From NCBI RefSeq assembly GCF_045062745.1, contig NZ_JBJGED010000003.1, forward strand, positions 248,001 to 312,000: DNA of 64,000 nucleotides, read 5' to 3'. This document shows positions 17,878 to 26,089 of this stretch, piece after piece. The notes under the pieces were generated by a model. That model was not told the DNA's origin, did not search any database, and was given only the letters and a program-made list of their open reading frames with translations. Made by a program: the position numbers and the translations under genes. The stretch's first letter is position 1; the number at the start of each line of letters is the position of its first letter. Origin of the DNA: Paenibacillus_AA sp045062745 (GTDB lineage: Bacteria > Bacillota > Bacilli > Paenibacillales > NBRC-103111).

Positions 17878-19179
17878 CTAGGGCTGAGCTTCCGCCAATT
17901 TGCGGTCCGTCGTCTCGGCGAGCCGGGTGAGCCCTTGCTCGAGATCGAAGTCTCCCAGAGCGAGGCGTGTGAATTCATTCGTCATATAGTCGTTCGAGAG
18001 GGTATTCCACTGCGGGACCTTCAAGTACACGCTGGGCTCCGCGTACTTCAGCTCGTTCATCCATACGGAGACGAACGGATCCTGATCCGCTCGCAGCGCT
18101 TTCGCTACGACCAGGGAGACGCTGGCCTGCAAAGCGAACGCTTGGCGGGACACCTCCGTATCGTCCATCGTAAGGGACCGGATGTACTCCCAGGCTAACT
18201 CCGGCGACCGGGACGTGGAGGAAATGCCGATAAAGCCCAGATTCCCGAGATTGCTGACCCGCCTGCCGTCCTTGAAATGCGGCAGCCCGACAATGCCGAT
18301 CTGTGGACCGGCTTGCGGATCGTTCCTCAACGCTTCAAACGCGCTGACGCCCTGAATAAGCATCCCGGTTGATTTCCCTAGCGTACTGACCTGATAAGCA
18401 GCCTGGGGAGCGGACAGAGGGGGTGTGATCTTCTGAACGACGGACAAATCCTTGATCCACTGCATCGACTCGACTACAGGCTTACCGTTCAGGAAACCGT
18501 TCGCGGTCTTAGCGTCGGTCGAGTATAAGCTCCCGCCCTTGCTCATCGCCATCGCCTCGATAATGCTATAATGGGGACCGATCACCGCCCCCGAGATCGC
18601 AGGGTCATCCATCGTGGGGGCATGGGCGGCCTTGAGCTTTTTGGCCGTTTCGGCAAAATCCTCCCATGTCCAATTGTCCTTCGGATACGCAAGGTTCGCC
18701 CGATCGAACCACGTTTTGCTGTAACCAACGACAACGTAAGGCGCAGCGGCTACAGGAATTCCATACAGCTTCGAACCCGAAGCGAGCCATCGGGTCAACG
18801 ATTCGGGATAATAGTCGTTCAAGTTCATGCCGGCGTTTTTCGCGAGCGGGGTCAAGTCCATCAGCAACCCTTTGGATCGGTAATCCGTCCAAGAGGCGTA
18901 TGACTGAACCACCACGTCAGGCTTCAGCTCCGTTACCTTCCGGTCATAATCTTGTAGAGGGACCCGGACGAAACGAACCGCCTTCGATTGGTACTGCGAT
19001 TCGAACCACGTCTTCGATTGATCCAACCAGGCGGTGATTTGTTGGCCTGCGGGGTTATTCGTTGTTTCGGCAAGAAGTACCGTGATCTCTTGCGGCTGCC
19101 TCTTGATCTCGGGCTCGGCTTCACAGCCGATGGCCAGAAGTAGAATAGAGGTCATACACCATCCAACGATTCGCTTCAT
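17878..19179 (-). CDS. Extracellular sugar-binding lipoprotein (ABC transporter, family 1)
   Basis: 433 residues. Lipobox LLAIGC with Cys19 as the lipidated residue marks membrane anchoring. The body follows the family 1 binding-protein pattern: VRFVRVPLQDYDRKV, KPDVVVQSYASW, LYGIPVAAAPYVVVGYSKTWF, NWTWEDFAETAKKL, and a C-terminal AWEYIRSLTMD. It should capture a sugar or oligosaccharide outside the cell and hand it to an ABC permease, but no permease genes lie beside it, so it must share one or serve as a sensor. The stop codon sits two bases from the stop of the convergent GH2 gene, an unusually tight tail-to-tail arrangement. Confidence 0.85.
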   Translation of the reverse strand: MKRIVGWCMTSILLLAIGCEAEPEIKRQPQEITVLLAETTNNPAGQQITAWLDQSKTWFESQYQSKAVRFVRVPLQDYDRKVTELKPDVVVQSYASWTDYRSKGLLMDLTPLAKNAGMNLNDYYPESLTRWLASGSKLYGIPVAAAPYVVVGYSKTWFDRANLAYPKDNWTWEDFAETAKKLKAAHAPTMDDPAISGAVIGPHYSIIEAMAMSKGGSLYSTDAKTANGFLNGKPVVESMQWIKDLSVVQKITPPLSAPQAAYQVSTLGKSTGMLIQGVSAFEALRNDPQAGPQIGIVGLPHFKDGRRVSNLGNLGFIGISSTSRSPELAWEYIRSLTMDDTEVSRQAFALQASVSLVVAKALRADQDPFVSVWMNELKYAEPSVYLKVPQWNTLSNDYMTNEFTRLALGDFDLEQGLTRLAETTDRKLAEAQP

Positions 19180-19280
19180 TCCAACTTTCCCACCTTTTTC
19201 TAGTCTATAGTTCTAGGATAGGGGGATTCTCGGACGAAGGATAGCCGCCTGTTTGTTCGAAATGGTGTTGATTTGTTGTG

Positions 19281-19640
19281 TTACAGCAAAGCTTCCATCT
19301 TCGCCAGCAGCCGGTTCAGATCGACCGGCTTGGTATCGTAGTCGTCGCAGCCGGCTTCGAGCGCCTTCTCGCGATCGCTGCTCATCGCATGCGCGGTCAG
19401 GGCGATTACGGGGATGCGCTGGGTCTCCGGAGCCGTCTTCAATTGCCGGGTGGCGGACCAGCCGTCCAGAACCGGAAGGCTCATGTCCATCAGGATCAGA
19501 TCCGGCAGCAGCTCCGTTGCGAGACGAATCCCTTCCTCGCCGTCTGAGGCGATGGAGATTTCGTAACCTTTGCGCTGCAAGCGGCGCGAGAGCATGTCGC
19601 GATTCATTTCGTTGTCTTCCACGATGAGTACTTTAGCCAT
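19281..19640 (-). CDS. Single-domain response regulator (CheY-like receiver)
   Basis: 119 residues, only a receiver domain. Key residues are visible: acidic pair in VEDNEMNRD, phospho-acceptor Asp in LILMDMSLPVLDG, Thr in IALTAHAM and the Lys in YDTKPVDL. It has no output domain and so acts by protein contact or as a phosphorelay step. Last gene of a four-gene minus-strand operon; it overlaps the end of the hybrid kinase gene by eight bases, which points to tight co-expression and to the kinase as partner. Confidence 0.88.
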   Translation of the reverse strand: MAKVLIVEDNEMNRDMLSRRLQRKGYEISIASDGEEGIRLATELLPDLILMDMSLPVLDGWSATRQLKTAPETQRIPVIALTAHAMSSDREKALEAGCDDYDTKPVDLNRLLAKMEALL

Positions 19641-21366
19641 GCGTATCTACTCCTTCCGAATTCGATCGGCCTGCTGCCTTGATCACCCGCTGAACCTCCT
19701 GCAGCAAATCGCGCGTAGACGCCTGCCCCTTCTGCAGGATGTTGGCCACCCGTCCGTTCAAGCGGGACCGGTCTTCGCTAGTAATCGTCTTGGCGGTCAC
19801 GACAACGACAGGTACGGCCTGCCATTCCGAATGCCGCCGCAGCTCCGCGACGAAGTCGAAGCCATCCATCTCCGGCATCATCAAGTCGAGCAGAATCACC
19901 TCGGGCACGGAGACGGCGAGCTGCTCCAAGGCGATGCGGCCATTGCCGGCCCGTGTGACCGCATAGCCCTCCCGGTTCAGCATCTTCGTGATCATCTCGG
20001 AGGTCGGCACGTCGTCCTCGATGACCAGCACGCGGCTCGCATCCTTGTCCTTCACATATTGATGGATGACGGAGAGGAGCCGGTCCCGCTGAATGGGCTT
20101 GACCAAGTACTCCGCGGCGCCCAAGGCGTACCCGAGCTGGCGGTCGTCGGTGATCGACAGCAGGATGACCGGGATGGCCGCCACCTCGGGGTCGGGCTCC
20201 TTCTTCAGCGCGGCGAGCACGGACCAGCCGTCCATCCCGGGCATCAGAACGTCCAGGAGGATGGCGTCCGGCTTGTGCTCACGGGCCAAGTCCAAGCCGT
20301 CCTTACCGTTCAGTGCGAGGAGGACGGAGATCCGCTCGCGCTGGAGCTGGCGCTGCAGCAGCTTCAGCATATCCATGTCGTCGTCGATCAGCAGCACCGT
20401 GAACCGGGGCTCGCCCCCGGCGAGAGGGTCGTTCTCGAGTTCCAAGGAGGCCTCAGCGCTGCTCTCGACGATCTCCATGTTCGGCAGCCAGACGGTGAAT
20501 GTACTGCCGACGCCTTGCTCGCTCTCGACCTGGATATAGCCGCCGAGCATGGCCGCGAACCGCTGGCTAATGGCGAGACCGAGCCCGGTGCCTCCATACT
20601 TGCGCGTCGTGGAAGGATCGGCCTGGGTGAACGCCAGGAACAGCTTGTCCACCTGCTCCGGCGTCAGGCCGATTCCGGTGTCGGTCACCCGGAACCGGTA
20701 CCCCGCCTTGTCCCATTCCGAAACGGACTCGATCTCCAGCCGGATGACGCCGTTCTCCGTGAACTTGGAGGCGTTGCTGAGCAAGTTCAGGACGATCTGG
20801 CGCAGCTTCGTCACATCGGTGCGGAAAAAACCGGGCACTCCGCGGATCTCCAACCGATTGCCGTTTTTGGGCATCAGGGGCTCCACGGTAGCGGCGACAT
20901 CGCGGATGAACCCGTCGAGCTCGCACACTTCGAGGAAGAGGTCCATTTTGCCCGCTTCGATTTTGGACAAATCCAGAATATCGTTAATCAGGGTAAGCAG
21001 ATGCTTGCCGGACGTATGAATTTTCTTGAGATCCTCGGCGAAGGCGGGCTCCCCCAAATCTTGGGCTTCTTCCTCCAGCATCTCGCTATAGCCGATAATC
21101 GCGTTCAGCGGGGTGCGCAGCTCATGGCTCATGTTGGCGAGGAATTGGCTCTTGATTTGGTTCGCTCCGATCGCCTCATCCCGGGCCCGGATCAAATCCG
21201 CCGTCCGTTCCTTGATCAGCTCCTCCAGATGATTGTTCACGTTCTTCAATTCCAGATTGGCGGAATACAGCTCACGCGTCTTCTGCTCGGCGATGGTCTC
21301 GGCGGCTTGGCGCGCCCGTTTCTCCCGCTCCAGCTGACGCTGCAGCAAAGCAATTTGGTCTTCCAT
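19633..21366 (-). CDS. Soluble hybrid histidine kinase with two receiver domains
   Basis: 577 residues without membrane segments or a PAS/GAF sensor. An N-terminal coiled coil (about 1-75) leads into the HisKA H-box MSHELRTPLNAIIGYSEML, then a HATPase domain with N-box LRQIVLNLLSNASKF and G-box YGGTGLGLAISQRF. Two receivers follow, with phospho-acceptor segments ILLDVLMPGMDG and ILLDLMMPEMDG. The lack of its own sensor and the H-NOX gene four bases upstream suggest that the H-NOX protein senses NO and controls this kinase, as H-NOX/HnoK pairs do elsewhere. The two receivers plus the separate receiver downstream suggest a branched phosphorelay. Confidence 0.88.
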   Translation of the reverse strand: MEDQIALLQRQLEREKRARQAAETIAEQKTRELYSANLELKNVNNHLEELIKERTADLIRARDEAIGANQIKSQFLANMSHELRTPLNAIIGYSEMLEEEAQDLGEPAFAEDLKKIHTSGKHLLTLINDILDLSKIEAGKMDLFLEVCELDGFIRDVAATVEPLMPKNGNRLEIRGVPGFFRTDVTKLRQIVLNLLSNASKFTENGVIRLEIESVSEWDKAGYRFRVTDTGIGLTPEQVDKLFLAFTQADPSTTRKYGGTGLGLAISQRFAAMLGGYIQVESEQGVGSTFTVWLPNMEIVESSAEASLELENDPLAGGEPRFTVLLIDDDMDMLKLLQRQLQRERISVLLALNGKDGLDLAREHKPDAILLDVLMPGMDGWSVLAALKKEPDPEVAAIPVILLSITDDRQLGYALGAAEYLVKPIQRDRLLSVIHQYVKDKDASRVLVIEDDVPTSEMITKMLNREGYAVTRAGNGRIALEQLAVSVPEVILLDLMMPEMDGFDFVAELRRHSEWQAVPVVVVTAKTITSEDRSRLNGRVANILQKGQASTRDLLQEVQRVIKAAGRSNSEGVDTHG

Positions 21367-21370
21367 ACAA

Positions 21371-21922
21371 TTACCCCAGCTCCTGTAAGGTCATGGTGAA
21401 TCGGGTGGCTGCCCCTTGCTCGTCGGTCGAATCCTCGCGTTCCATACGAACCGGCTCGCCGAAATGCAGAATCGCTCCCGCAATCAAGCCTTCCGCGAGA
21501 TCGGCGAAAGGGCGGGAGGACCGGTACGTCATCACGAGCATACTCGGAGACGGAGAGGCGTAGGTGAAGGCCGGCAGCTCCGCATCCGGGTACAGCTTGC
21601 GCACCTCGACATGGATATACGAGTCCACGCGGTGCAGGAAATCGAACAGCGACTGACGGGTGTCCACCATCTGCGGATGGCCGGCGGCCAGCCGGACGAA
21701 TAAGTATTCGCCGAAGGACCGGACGAGGTCGGGGACGGCCATGCCGGTTTCCCGGCTGAGCTGAACGACAAGTTGGATGAACTCTTCGTGCGAATACGTG
21801 CCTAGCGAAGTATAAGCCCCTCCGGAAGGGAGATTAGCGGCTTCGATCATGCTATCGACCATCTCCAGCGAGAACCGCTCCTCCACCATCTCCAAAAAAG
21901 TAGTAAACACCATCCCCTTCAT
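21371..21922 (-). CDS. H-NOX heme nitric oxide/oxygen-binding protein
   Basis: 183 residues, the normal length of a stand-alone H-NOX domain. The proximal heme ligand is His104 in SYIHVEVRKLYPDAELP, and the heme-propionate YxSxR motif is Tyr133-Ser135-Arg137 in MTYRSSRPF. The start MKGMVFTTFLEMVEE fits the family N-terminus. It should bind heme and sense NO (or O2). I see no clear distal-pocket Tyr that would secure O2 binding, so NO sensing is the better guess. It sits between an HD-GYP gene (overlap of four bases, ATGA) and a sensorless histidine kinase, so it probably controls both a c-di-GMP hydrolase branch and a phosphorelay. Confidence 0.88.
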   Translation of the reverse strand: MKGMVFTTFLEMVEERFSLEMVDSMIEAANLPSGGAYTSLGTYSHEEFIQLVVQLSRETGMAVPDLVRSFGEYLFVRLAAGHPQMVDTRQSLFDFLHRVDSYIHVEVRKLYPDAELPAFTYASPSPSMLVMTYRSSRPFADLAEGLIAGAILHFGEPVRMEREDSTDEQGAATRFTMTLQELG

Positions 21923-22968
21923 ACGCTAGACTCCTCTTTTTGGGGTAAAATAATAGAGAGGAAGGCATCGGTGACCGCCGGATCAAAATGCTTGCCCCGC
22001 TGGCGATGAATTTCGGCCATCACCTGGTCGGGAGGCCAGGCGGCCTTGTACGGCCGTTCATGGCTGAGCGCGTCATAGAAATCCGCAATCGCCACAATCC
22101 GCGCCGCGAGCGGAATCTCATCCCCACAGAGCTGCCTTGGGTAGCCGGTACCGTCCCATTTCTCATGGTGGCAGACGGCGATCTCGGCGGCGGTGCGCAG
22201 GATGGGGAAGGACGCATCGCCGATAATGCCGGAGCCGATCGTCGTGTGGGTTTTCATTCGTTCGAACTCTTCTTCCGTGAACTTGCCCGGCTTGAGCAGG
22301 ATCGAGTCGGGAATGCCGATCTTGCCGATATCGTGCAGCGTGGCGGCATACTCGATCTCCTGCGCCAGCTCGTCGGACAAGCCGAGCGCCCGCGCGGTCC
22401 GGCCGGACAGCCGGCCGACCCGGTGCGTATGCTCGCCGGTCTCGTCGTCCCGGAATTCCGCCGAACGTGCCAGAATGCGGAGAATCTCGTATTGAGCGGC
22501 TTCCAGCTCGGCTGTACGTTCCGCTACTTTGCGCTCCAAGTGCTGGTTATGCTCCTGCAGCTGGAGGTGGAGGAAGCGGGTCTTGAGCAAATTGCGGATC
22601 CGCAGGACGACTTCGCCCCGATCGAACGGTTTGGTCAAAAAATCGTGAGCGCCTTCGCTGAGCGCCCGCTGCTTCGCTTCCGGGGTGACATCCGCCGTCA
22701 GGACGAGCACCGGCAAATAATCGTCCTCTTGTGCCTCCTCGCGGATTTGGGCCAGGGCGGCGAAGCCGTCGAGAACCGGCATATGCAGGTCGAGCAGCAC
22801 AATGTCAGGCTTCAGCTCGCGGAAAATCGACATGAATTGGGTAGGGTCGGTCGTACTCGTCATGTTCCCGAACCCGGCACGGCGCAAAATCCGCTCGAGC
22901 AGCTCGATATTATACGATTGATCGTCCATAATGAAGACGGATGCTTGGCCTAGCCATGTTTGTTCCAT
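21919..22968 (-). CDS. HD-GYP response regulator (c-di-GMP phosphodiesterase)
   Basis: 349 residues from the ATG at 22968, chosen because GAGGGG lies six bases upstream. Receiver domain first (about 10-130; phospho-acceptor in DIVLLDLHMPVLDG, Lys in FLTKPFDRGE), a coiled-coil linker, then HD-GYP from about 155. The metal-binding HD pair is His212-Asp213 in LHDIGKIGIP and the hallmark GYP is present in WDGTGYPRQL. These enzymes hydrolyse c-di-GMP to pGpG or GMP, lowering biofilm signals. First gene of the operon with H-NOX, hybrid kinase and receiver; the receiver is a likely target of the hybrid kinase. Confidence 0.9.
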   Translation of the reverse strand: MEQTWLGQASVFIMDDQSYNIELLERILRRAGFGNMTSTTDPTQFMSIFRELKPDIVLLDLHMPVLDGFAALAQIREEAQEDDYLPVLVLTADVTPEAKQRALSEGAHDFLTKPFDRGEVVLRIRNLLKTRFLHLQLQEHNQHLERKVAERTAELEAAQYEILRILARSAEFRDDETGEHTHRVGRLSGRTARALGLSDELAQEIEYAATLHDIGKIGIPDSILLKPGKFTEEEFERMKTHTTIGSGIIGDASFPILRTAAEIAVCHHEKWDGTGYPRQLCGDEIPLAARIVAIADFYDALSHERPYKAAWPPDQVMAEIHRQRGKHFDPAVTDAFLSIILPQKEESSV

Positions 22969-23081
22969 TAGCAACCCCTCAGAATAGTTCTAGATGCCTA
23001 GAAAATAGTTCTTATTTACAATATTTCAACAGAGACGCTGGGTTTTCCTTCCTCTACGGGATCGCGTTTGCAGGAATTGGA

Positions 23082-23141
23082 ATGGGAAGGGGAGTGCTTT
23101 TTTGGGCCATGATATTTACACTTGTGTGGGGTTTCGTATAA
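23082..23141 (+). CDS. Possible 19-residue membrane peptide
   Basis: A short frame MGRGVLFWAMIFTLVWGFV ends in TAA and is preceded by AGGA at a workable distance. It would be a single hydrophobic helix. It lies in the 225-base gap between the HD-GYP operon and the RpiR gene, where no other gene is seen. There is no comparative support, so this is only a candidate. Confidence 0.2.
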   Translation: MGRGVLFWAMIFTLVWGFV

Positions 23142-23193
23142 GCTTAACAATAATAAGATCGGATCCTTAGATGAAAAAAGGTAGTGGTGTCAA

Positions 23194-24045
23194 GTGTTAA
23201 ACGGGGGACTTGTGGCCTTAAGAGCCAGTTTGGATCAATTGAAGCCATCGGAACGCAAGGTGGCCGAGTATATTCTGGAGAACCCGAAGGAAATCGTCAA
23301 ATATTCGGTGCAAAAGCTGGCGGAGCTGAGCGGCGTGTCGGAAGCGACCATTGTGCGGCTGTCCAAGACGCTCAATATGACCGGCTATCAAGACTTGAAG
23401 CTGCGCGTCGCCGGCGACCTGACCTCGAATGTGCCGACCGGGACGTATGAAGAGATCAAGATGGGCGGCTCGATCGAATCGATCATGCAGGCGGTGAGCA
23501 ACAACAACAAGCAGTCGATTCAGGACACGCTCTCCGTGCTTTCGGATACGGAGGTCGAGCGGGCCGCCATCGCACTCTCGGCCGCGCGCAAAATCGATAT
23601 TTATGGAGTGGGGGCTTCCGCCGTCATCGCCGCCGACGTCTACCAGAAGTTCAGCCGAATCAATTGGTGGTGCCAAGCGTATACGGATTTTCACGCGCAA
23701 TTGACGTCGGCCGGGAGCTTGACGAAGAAGGATGTGGCGTTCGGCATCTCCTACTCGGGTCAGACCGAGGACATCATCAATTCGCTGAGCGAGGCGAAGA
23801 AGCAGGGCGCGACGATCATCACGCTGACGAAATTCGGGACGTCGCCGGTAGCGGAGCTGGGCGATATCCGGCTGTTCACGAGCAGCGTGGAGCAGAGCAT
23901 CCGCAGCGGGGCGATGGCATCCCGGATCGCACAGCTGAACGTTGTGGACATCCTGTTCATCACGATCGCGAGCCGTCAGCAGGACAAGGTTATCCCGCTC
24001 TTGGAGAAGACTCGGATCGCAGTTAGCCGCACGAAGCGGACTTAG
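23194..24045 (+). CDS. MurR/RpiR-family transcriptional regulator
   Basis: 283 residues from a GTG start. N-terminal HTH_6 domain (residues 1-77) with the recognition helix region LAELSGVSEATIVRLSKTL, then a SIS sugar-isomerase fold (about 120-265) with DIYGVGASAVIAADVYQKF and FGISYSGQTEDII, which binds a phosphosugar effector. Such regulators control amino sugar, N-acetylmuramate or other sugar catabolism genes. None lies directly downstream; a 474-base repeat-rich gap follows, so its target is not visible here. Confidence 0.88.
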   Translation: MLNGGLVALRASLDQLKPSERKVAEYILENPKEIVKYSVQKLAELSGVSEATIVRLSKTLNMTGYQDLKLRVAGDLTSNVPTGTYEEIKMGGSIESIMQAVSNNNKQSIQDTLSVLSDTEVERAAIALSAARKIDIYGVGASAVIAADVYQKFSRINWWCQAYTDFHAQLTSAGSLTKKDVAFGISYSGQTEDIINSLSEAKKQGATIITLTKFGTSPVAELGDIRLFTSSVEQSIRSGAMASRIAQLNVVDILFITIASRQQDKVIPLLEKTRIAVSRTKRT

Positions 24046-24062
24046 AAGGCGAGAGTTTGGAA

Positions 24063-24345
24063 TGTTGCATAAGATGCAGTATGATTCAAGGCCAAAGTGT
24101 TGCGCGAATAGCAGCATTTTGGCTCTTTTTGCCCATTGCTCGAGTAAGCGCGACCACAAGAGGGAAAACCTCCCCCTCATTAGCCGCCAACTGGCCCGTT
24201 TACTTGTAGAACAGGGAAAACCTCCCTCTCTTCGGTCGAAATCCGCTGGATTCGAGCATGTAGCCGAAAAAAAGAGGGAGGTTTTCCCCAACACAACCGA
24301 AAAGCGGGCCATTCGGCCGGAAAGAGAGGGAGCTTTTCCCTCTCC
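24063..24345. repeat. Intergenic repeat cluster (four copies of a GAGGGAAAACCTCCCTC-like unit)
   Basis: In the 474-base gap between the RpiR and DEAD-box genes, a purine/pyrimidine unit occurs twice in direct orientation (24158-24178, 24212-24235) and twice inverted (24264-24289, 24321-24345). Copies 2 and 3 form a long inverted repeat of about 22 pairs around a 28-base spacer. Copy 4 is itself a near palindrome. Just before, two related GTTGC...GCAGnAT stretches (24064 and 24099) are about 35 bases apart. No credible coding frame spans it. It could be a family of mobile or structural intergenic repeats. Confidence 0.65.
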
Positions 24346-24454
24346 GATCCGACTCCGCCCCGCTTCCGCGCCTGGAAGAGCCAACACCTGCACTTTCTTG
24401 ATCGACTCGAGCAGCTCCTTCGCTGGCTGTACAGTAACTCCGGGTGTGGTTTCT

Positions 24455-24483
24455 TTGTGGGAACGGGGCGGGTGTGGTATAGT
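24455..24483 (+). promoter_or_regulatory. SigA-type promoter of the DEAD-box helicase gene
   Basis: TTGTGG (24455-24460), 17-base spacer, TATAGT (24478-24483). The transcript would start about 30 bases before the ATG at 24520. Confidence 0.55.
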
Positions 24484-24519
24484 TTGTAAGATAATGAGCA
24501 GGAAAGAGATGGTGGCCAT

Positions 24520-25959
24520 ATGGCGACGAACTTTGTACAATTGGGGATTCGGAAGGAGCTGCAGCAGAAGCTGAAGGAAGTCGGGGTAAGCGAACCGACG
24601 CCGGTGCAGGCTCAAGCGATCCCTCCATTATTAGAAGGAAAAGACGTAATCGCGCAGGCACAGACGGGGACAGGGAAGACGCTCGCGTTCCTGCTGCCGA
24701 TGCTGGAGATTCTCGATCCGACGCGTCCGTTCCTGCAGGGGCTGATCATTACGCCGACGCGGGAGCTGGCGCTCCAAATCTACAAGGAGCTCACTCGGCT
24801 CGCCGATGTGGTGGGCCTCAGCGTGTTGGCGGCTTACGGAGGCCAGGATCTCGACCGGCAAATAAAAAAGCTGGAGGGCGACACCCATCTCGTCGTAGGG
24901 ACGCCGGGCCGGCTGCTCGATCATGTACGGCGCGGGACGCTCGTGCTCTCCGGGGTGAAGATGCTCGTCTTGGATGAAGCGGATGAGATCATGCGCATGG
25001 GCTTCCTGGACGACACGGAGGCGCTGCTCGCCGACATGTCGCAGAAGCGGCAGACGATGCTGTTCTCGGCCACGATGCCGCAGCAGGTCCGGGCGCTCGC
25101 GACCCGCTATATGAGCCATCCGGCTGAGGTGAAAATTCAGAGCAAGCATATCACTCTGGACGAGATCCATCAGTCGATCGTGGAGACGACCGATGCGGAC
25201 AAGCCGGACACGCTGCTGAAGCTGCTGGAGCTGCACAAGCCCTACCTCGCAATCGCCTTCTGCAGGACCAAGAAGGGCGCCGCGTTTTTGAACAAGAAGC
25301 TGCAGGAGGCCGGTGTCGACTCGGACGAGCTGCACGGCGATCTGTCGCAGGCGAAGCGCGAGCTCGTGCTGCGGCGCTTCCGCGATGCGAAGCTGCAGGT
25401 ACTGGTGGCGACGGATGTGGCGGCCCGGGGACTCGACATTGAGGGCGTCACCCATGTGTACAATTATGACTTTCCGAACGACAAGGAAAGCTACATCCAT
25501 CGGATCGGCCGGACGGGCCGGGCGGGCGAGACCGGCGTCGCGATCCTGTTCGTGACGCAGCGCGACCGCATCTCGCTGCAGCAGCTGGAGCGCGGCATCG
25601 GCAAGACGCTCGAGCGCCGCACGGCCGAGGGCGCACTGCTCGCGAGCGGCACGAAACGCGCTGCCGCCGCGAAGCCGGCGGGCCGCGGCGCCCGCAGCGC
25701 CGGGCGGGACGCGTCCGCGTCCGCGGGCGCGGGCCAGCCGCGCAGCGGCCGCCGCGGGGCCGCGCGTGCCGGCGCGCCGGACGAGCGCCGGCGCGGCACG
25801 CGCGACGCCGCTCGCGGCGAAGCGCGCGGCCCGCGCCCCGGCGCGGCAGGCGCCGCCCGCGGCGAAGCGCGCGGCTCGCGCCCCGGCGCGGCAGGCGCCG
25901 CCCGCGGCGAAGCGCGCGGCCCGCGCTCCGGCGGGCGGGGCCCCGCACGCGGGCGCTGA
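24520..25959 (+). CDS. DEAD-box RNA helicase with Arg/Gly/Ala-rich repeat tail
   Basis: 479 residues. All core motifs are in order: Q motif PTPVQAQAIPP, motif I AQTGTGKT, Ia PTRELALQI, II LVLDEADEIM, III LFSATMP, V ATDVAARGLDIEG, VI HRIGRTGRAG. The family (CshA/CshB/DeaD type) unwinds RNA in ribosome assembly, mRNA decay and cold adaptation. From about residue 375 the sequence turns into a low-complexity Ala/Arg/Gly/Pro tail ending in three 15-residue repeats of RGEARGPRPGAAGAA, coded by 45-base units of nearly pure GC. Such basic tails bind RNA. The base composition of the tail is far more GC-rich than the core. Confidence 0.9.
   Translation: MATNFVQLGIRKELQQKLKEVGVSEPTPVQAQAIPPLLEGKDVIAQAQTGTGKTLAFLLPMLEILDPTRPFLQGLIITPTRELALQIYKELTRLADVVGLSVLAAYGGQDLDRQIKKLEGDTHLVVGTPGRLLDHVRRGTLVLSGVKMLVLDEADEIMRMGFLDDTEALLADMSQKRQTMLFSATMPQQVRALATRYMSHPAEVKIQSKHITLDEIHQSIVETTDADKPDTLLKLLELHKPYLAIAFCRTKKGAAFLNKKLQEAGVDSDELHGDLSQAKRELVLRRFRDAKLQVLVATDVAARGLDIEGVTHVYNYDFPNDKESYIHRIGRTGRAGETGVAILFVTQRDRISLQQLERGIGKTLERRTAEGALLASGTKRAAAAKPAGRGARSAGRDASASAGAGQPRSGRRGAARAGAPDERRRGTRDAARGEARGPRPGAAGAARGEARGSRPGAAGAARGEARGPRSGGRGPARGR
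25813..25947 (+). repeat. Three 45-base tandem repeats in the helicase tail
   Basis: Units begin at 25813, 25858 and 25903. The first two differ by one base and the third diverges in its second half. Each codes for 15 residues, RGEARG(P/S)RPGAAGAA, keeping the frame. Copy number is likely to vary between strains by slippage. Confidence 0.85.
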
Positions 25960-26013
25960 CGCCCGCCTCAAGAAGCAGCCCGGGCTACGCTCTGCAGGTA
26001 GCCGCGGCACTCA

Positions 26014-26078
26014 GGCAAAAACGAACGCCACTTAGGCGCAGGACCGGGCAACCGGTCAGCGCCAAAGTGGCGTTCGTT
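26014..26078 (-). terminator. Long hairpin terminator of the NifU-N/HEAT gene
   Basis: 26020-26078 can pair almost end to end: AACGAACGCCACTT with AAGTGGCGTTCGTT, then GGCGC with GCGCC, then GACCGG with CCGGTC around GCAA. In the minus direction a TTTTT run follows at once, so it ends the gene at 26090-27262. It may also stop the convergent helicase transcript, though the T-run on that side is poor. Confidence 0.75.
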
Positions 26079-26089
26079 CCTTCCAAAGG

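Noticed and set aside
24200..24661. Minus-strand frame running over the repeat cluster
   Set aside because: No ribosome-binding site, low-complexity composition from the repeats, and it runs into the helicase promoter and gene.
25813..25947. 45-base repeats considered as a CRISPR-like array
   Set aside because: Units are directly adjacent without spacers, keep a coding frame and form the helicase tail.
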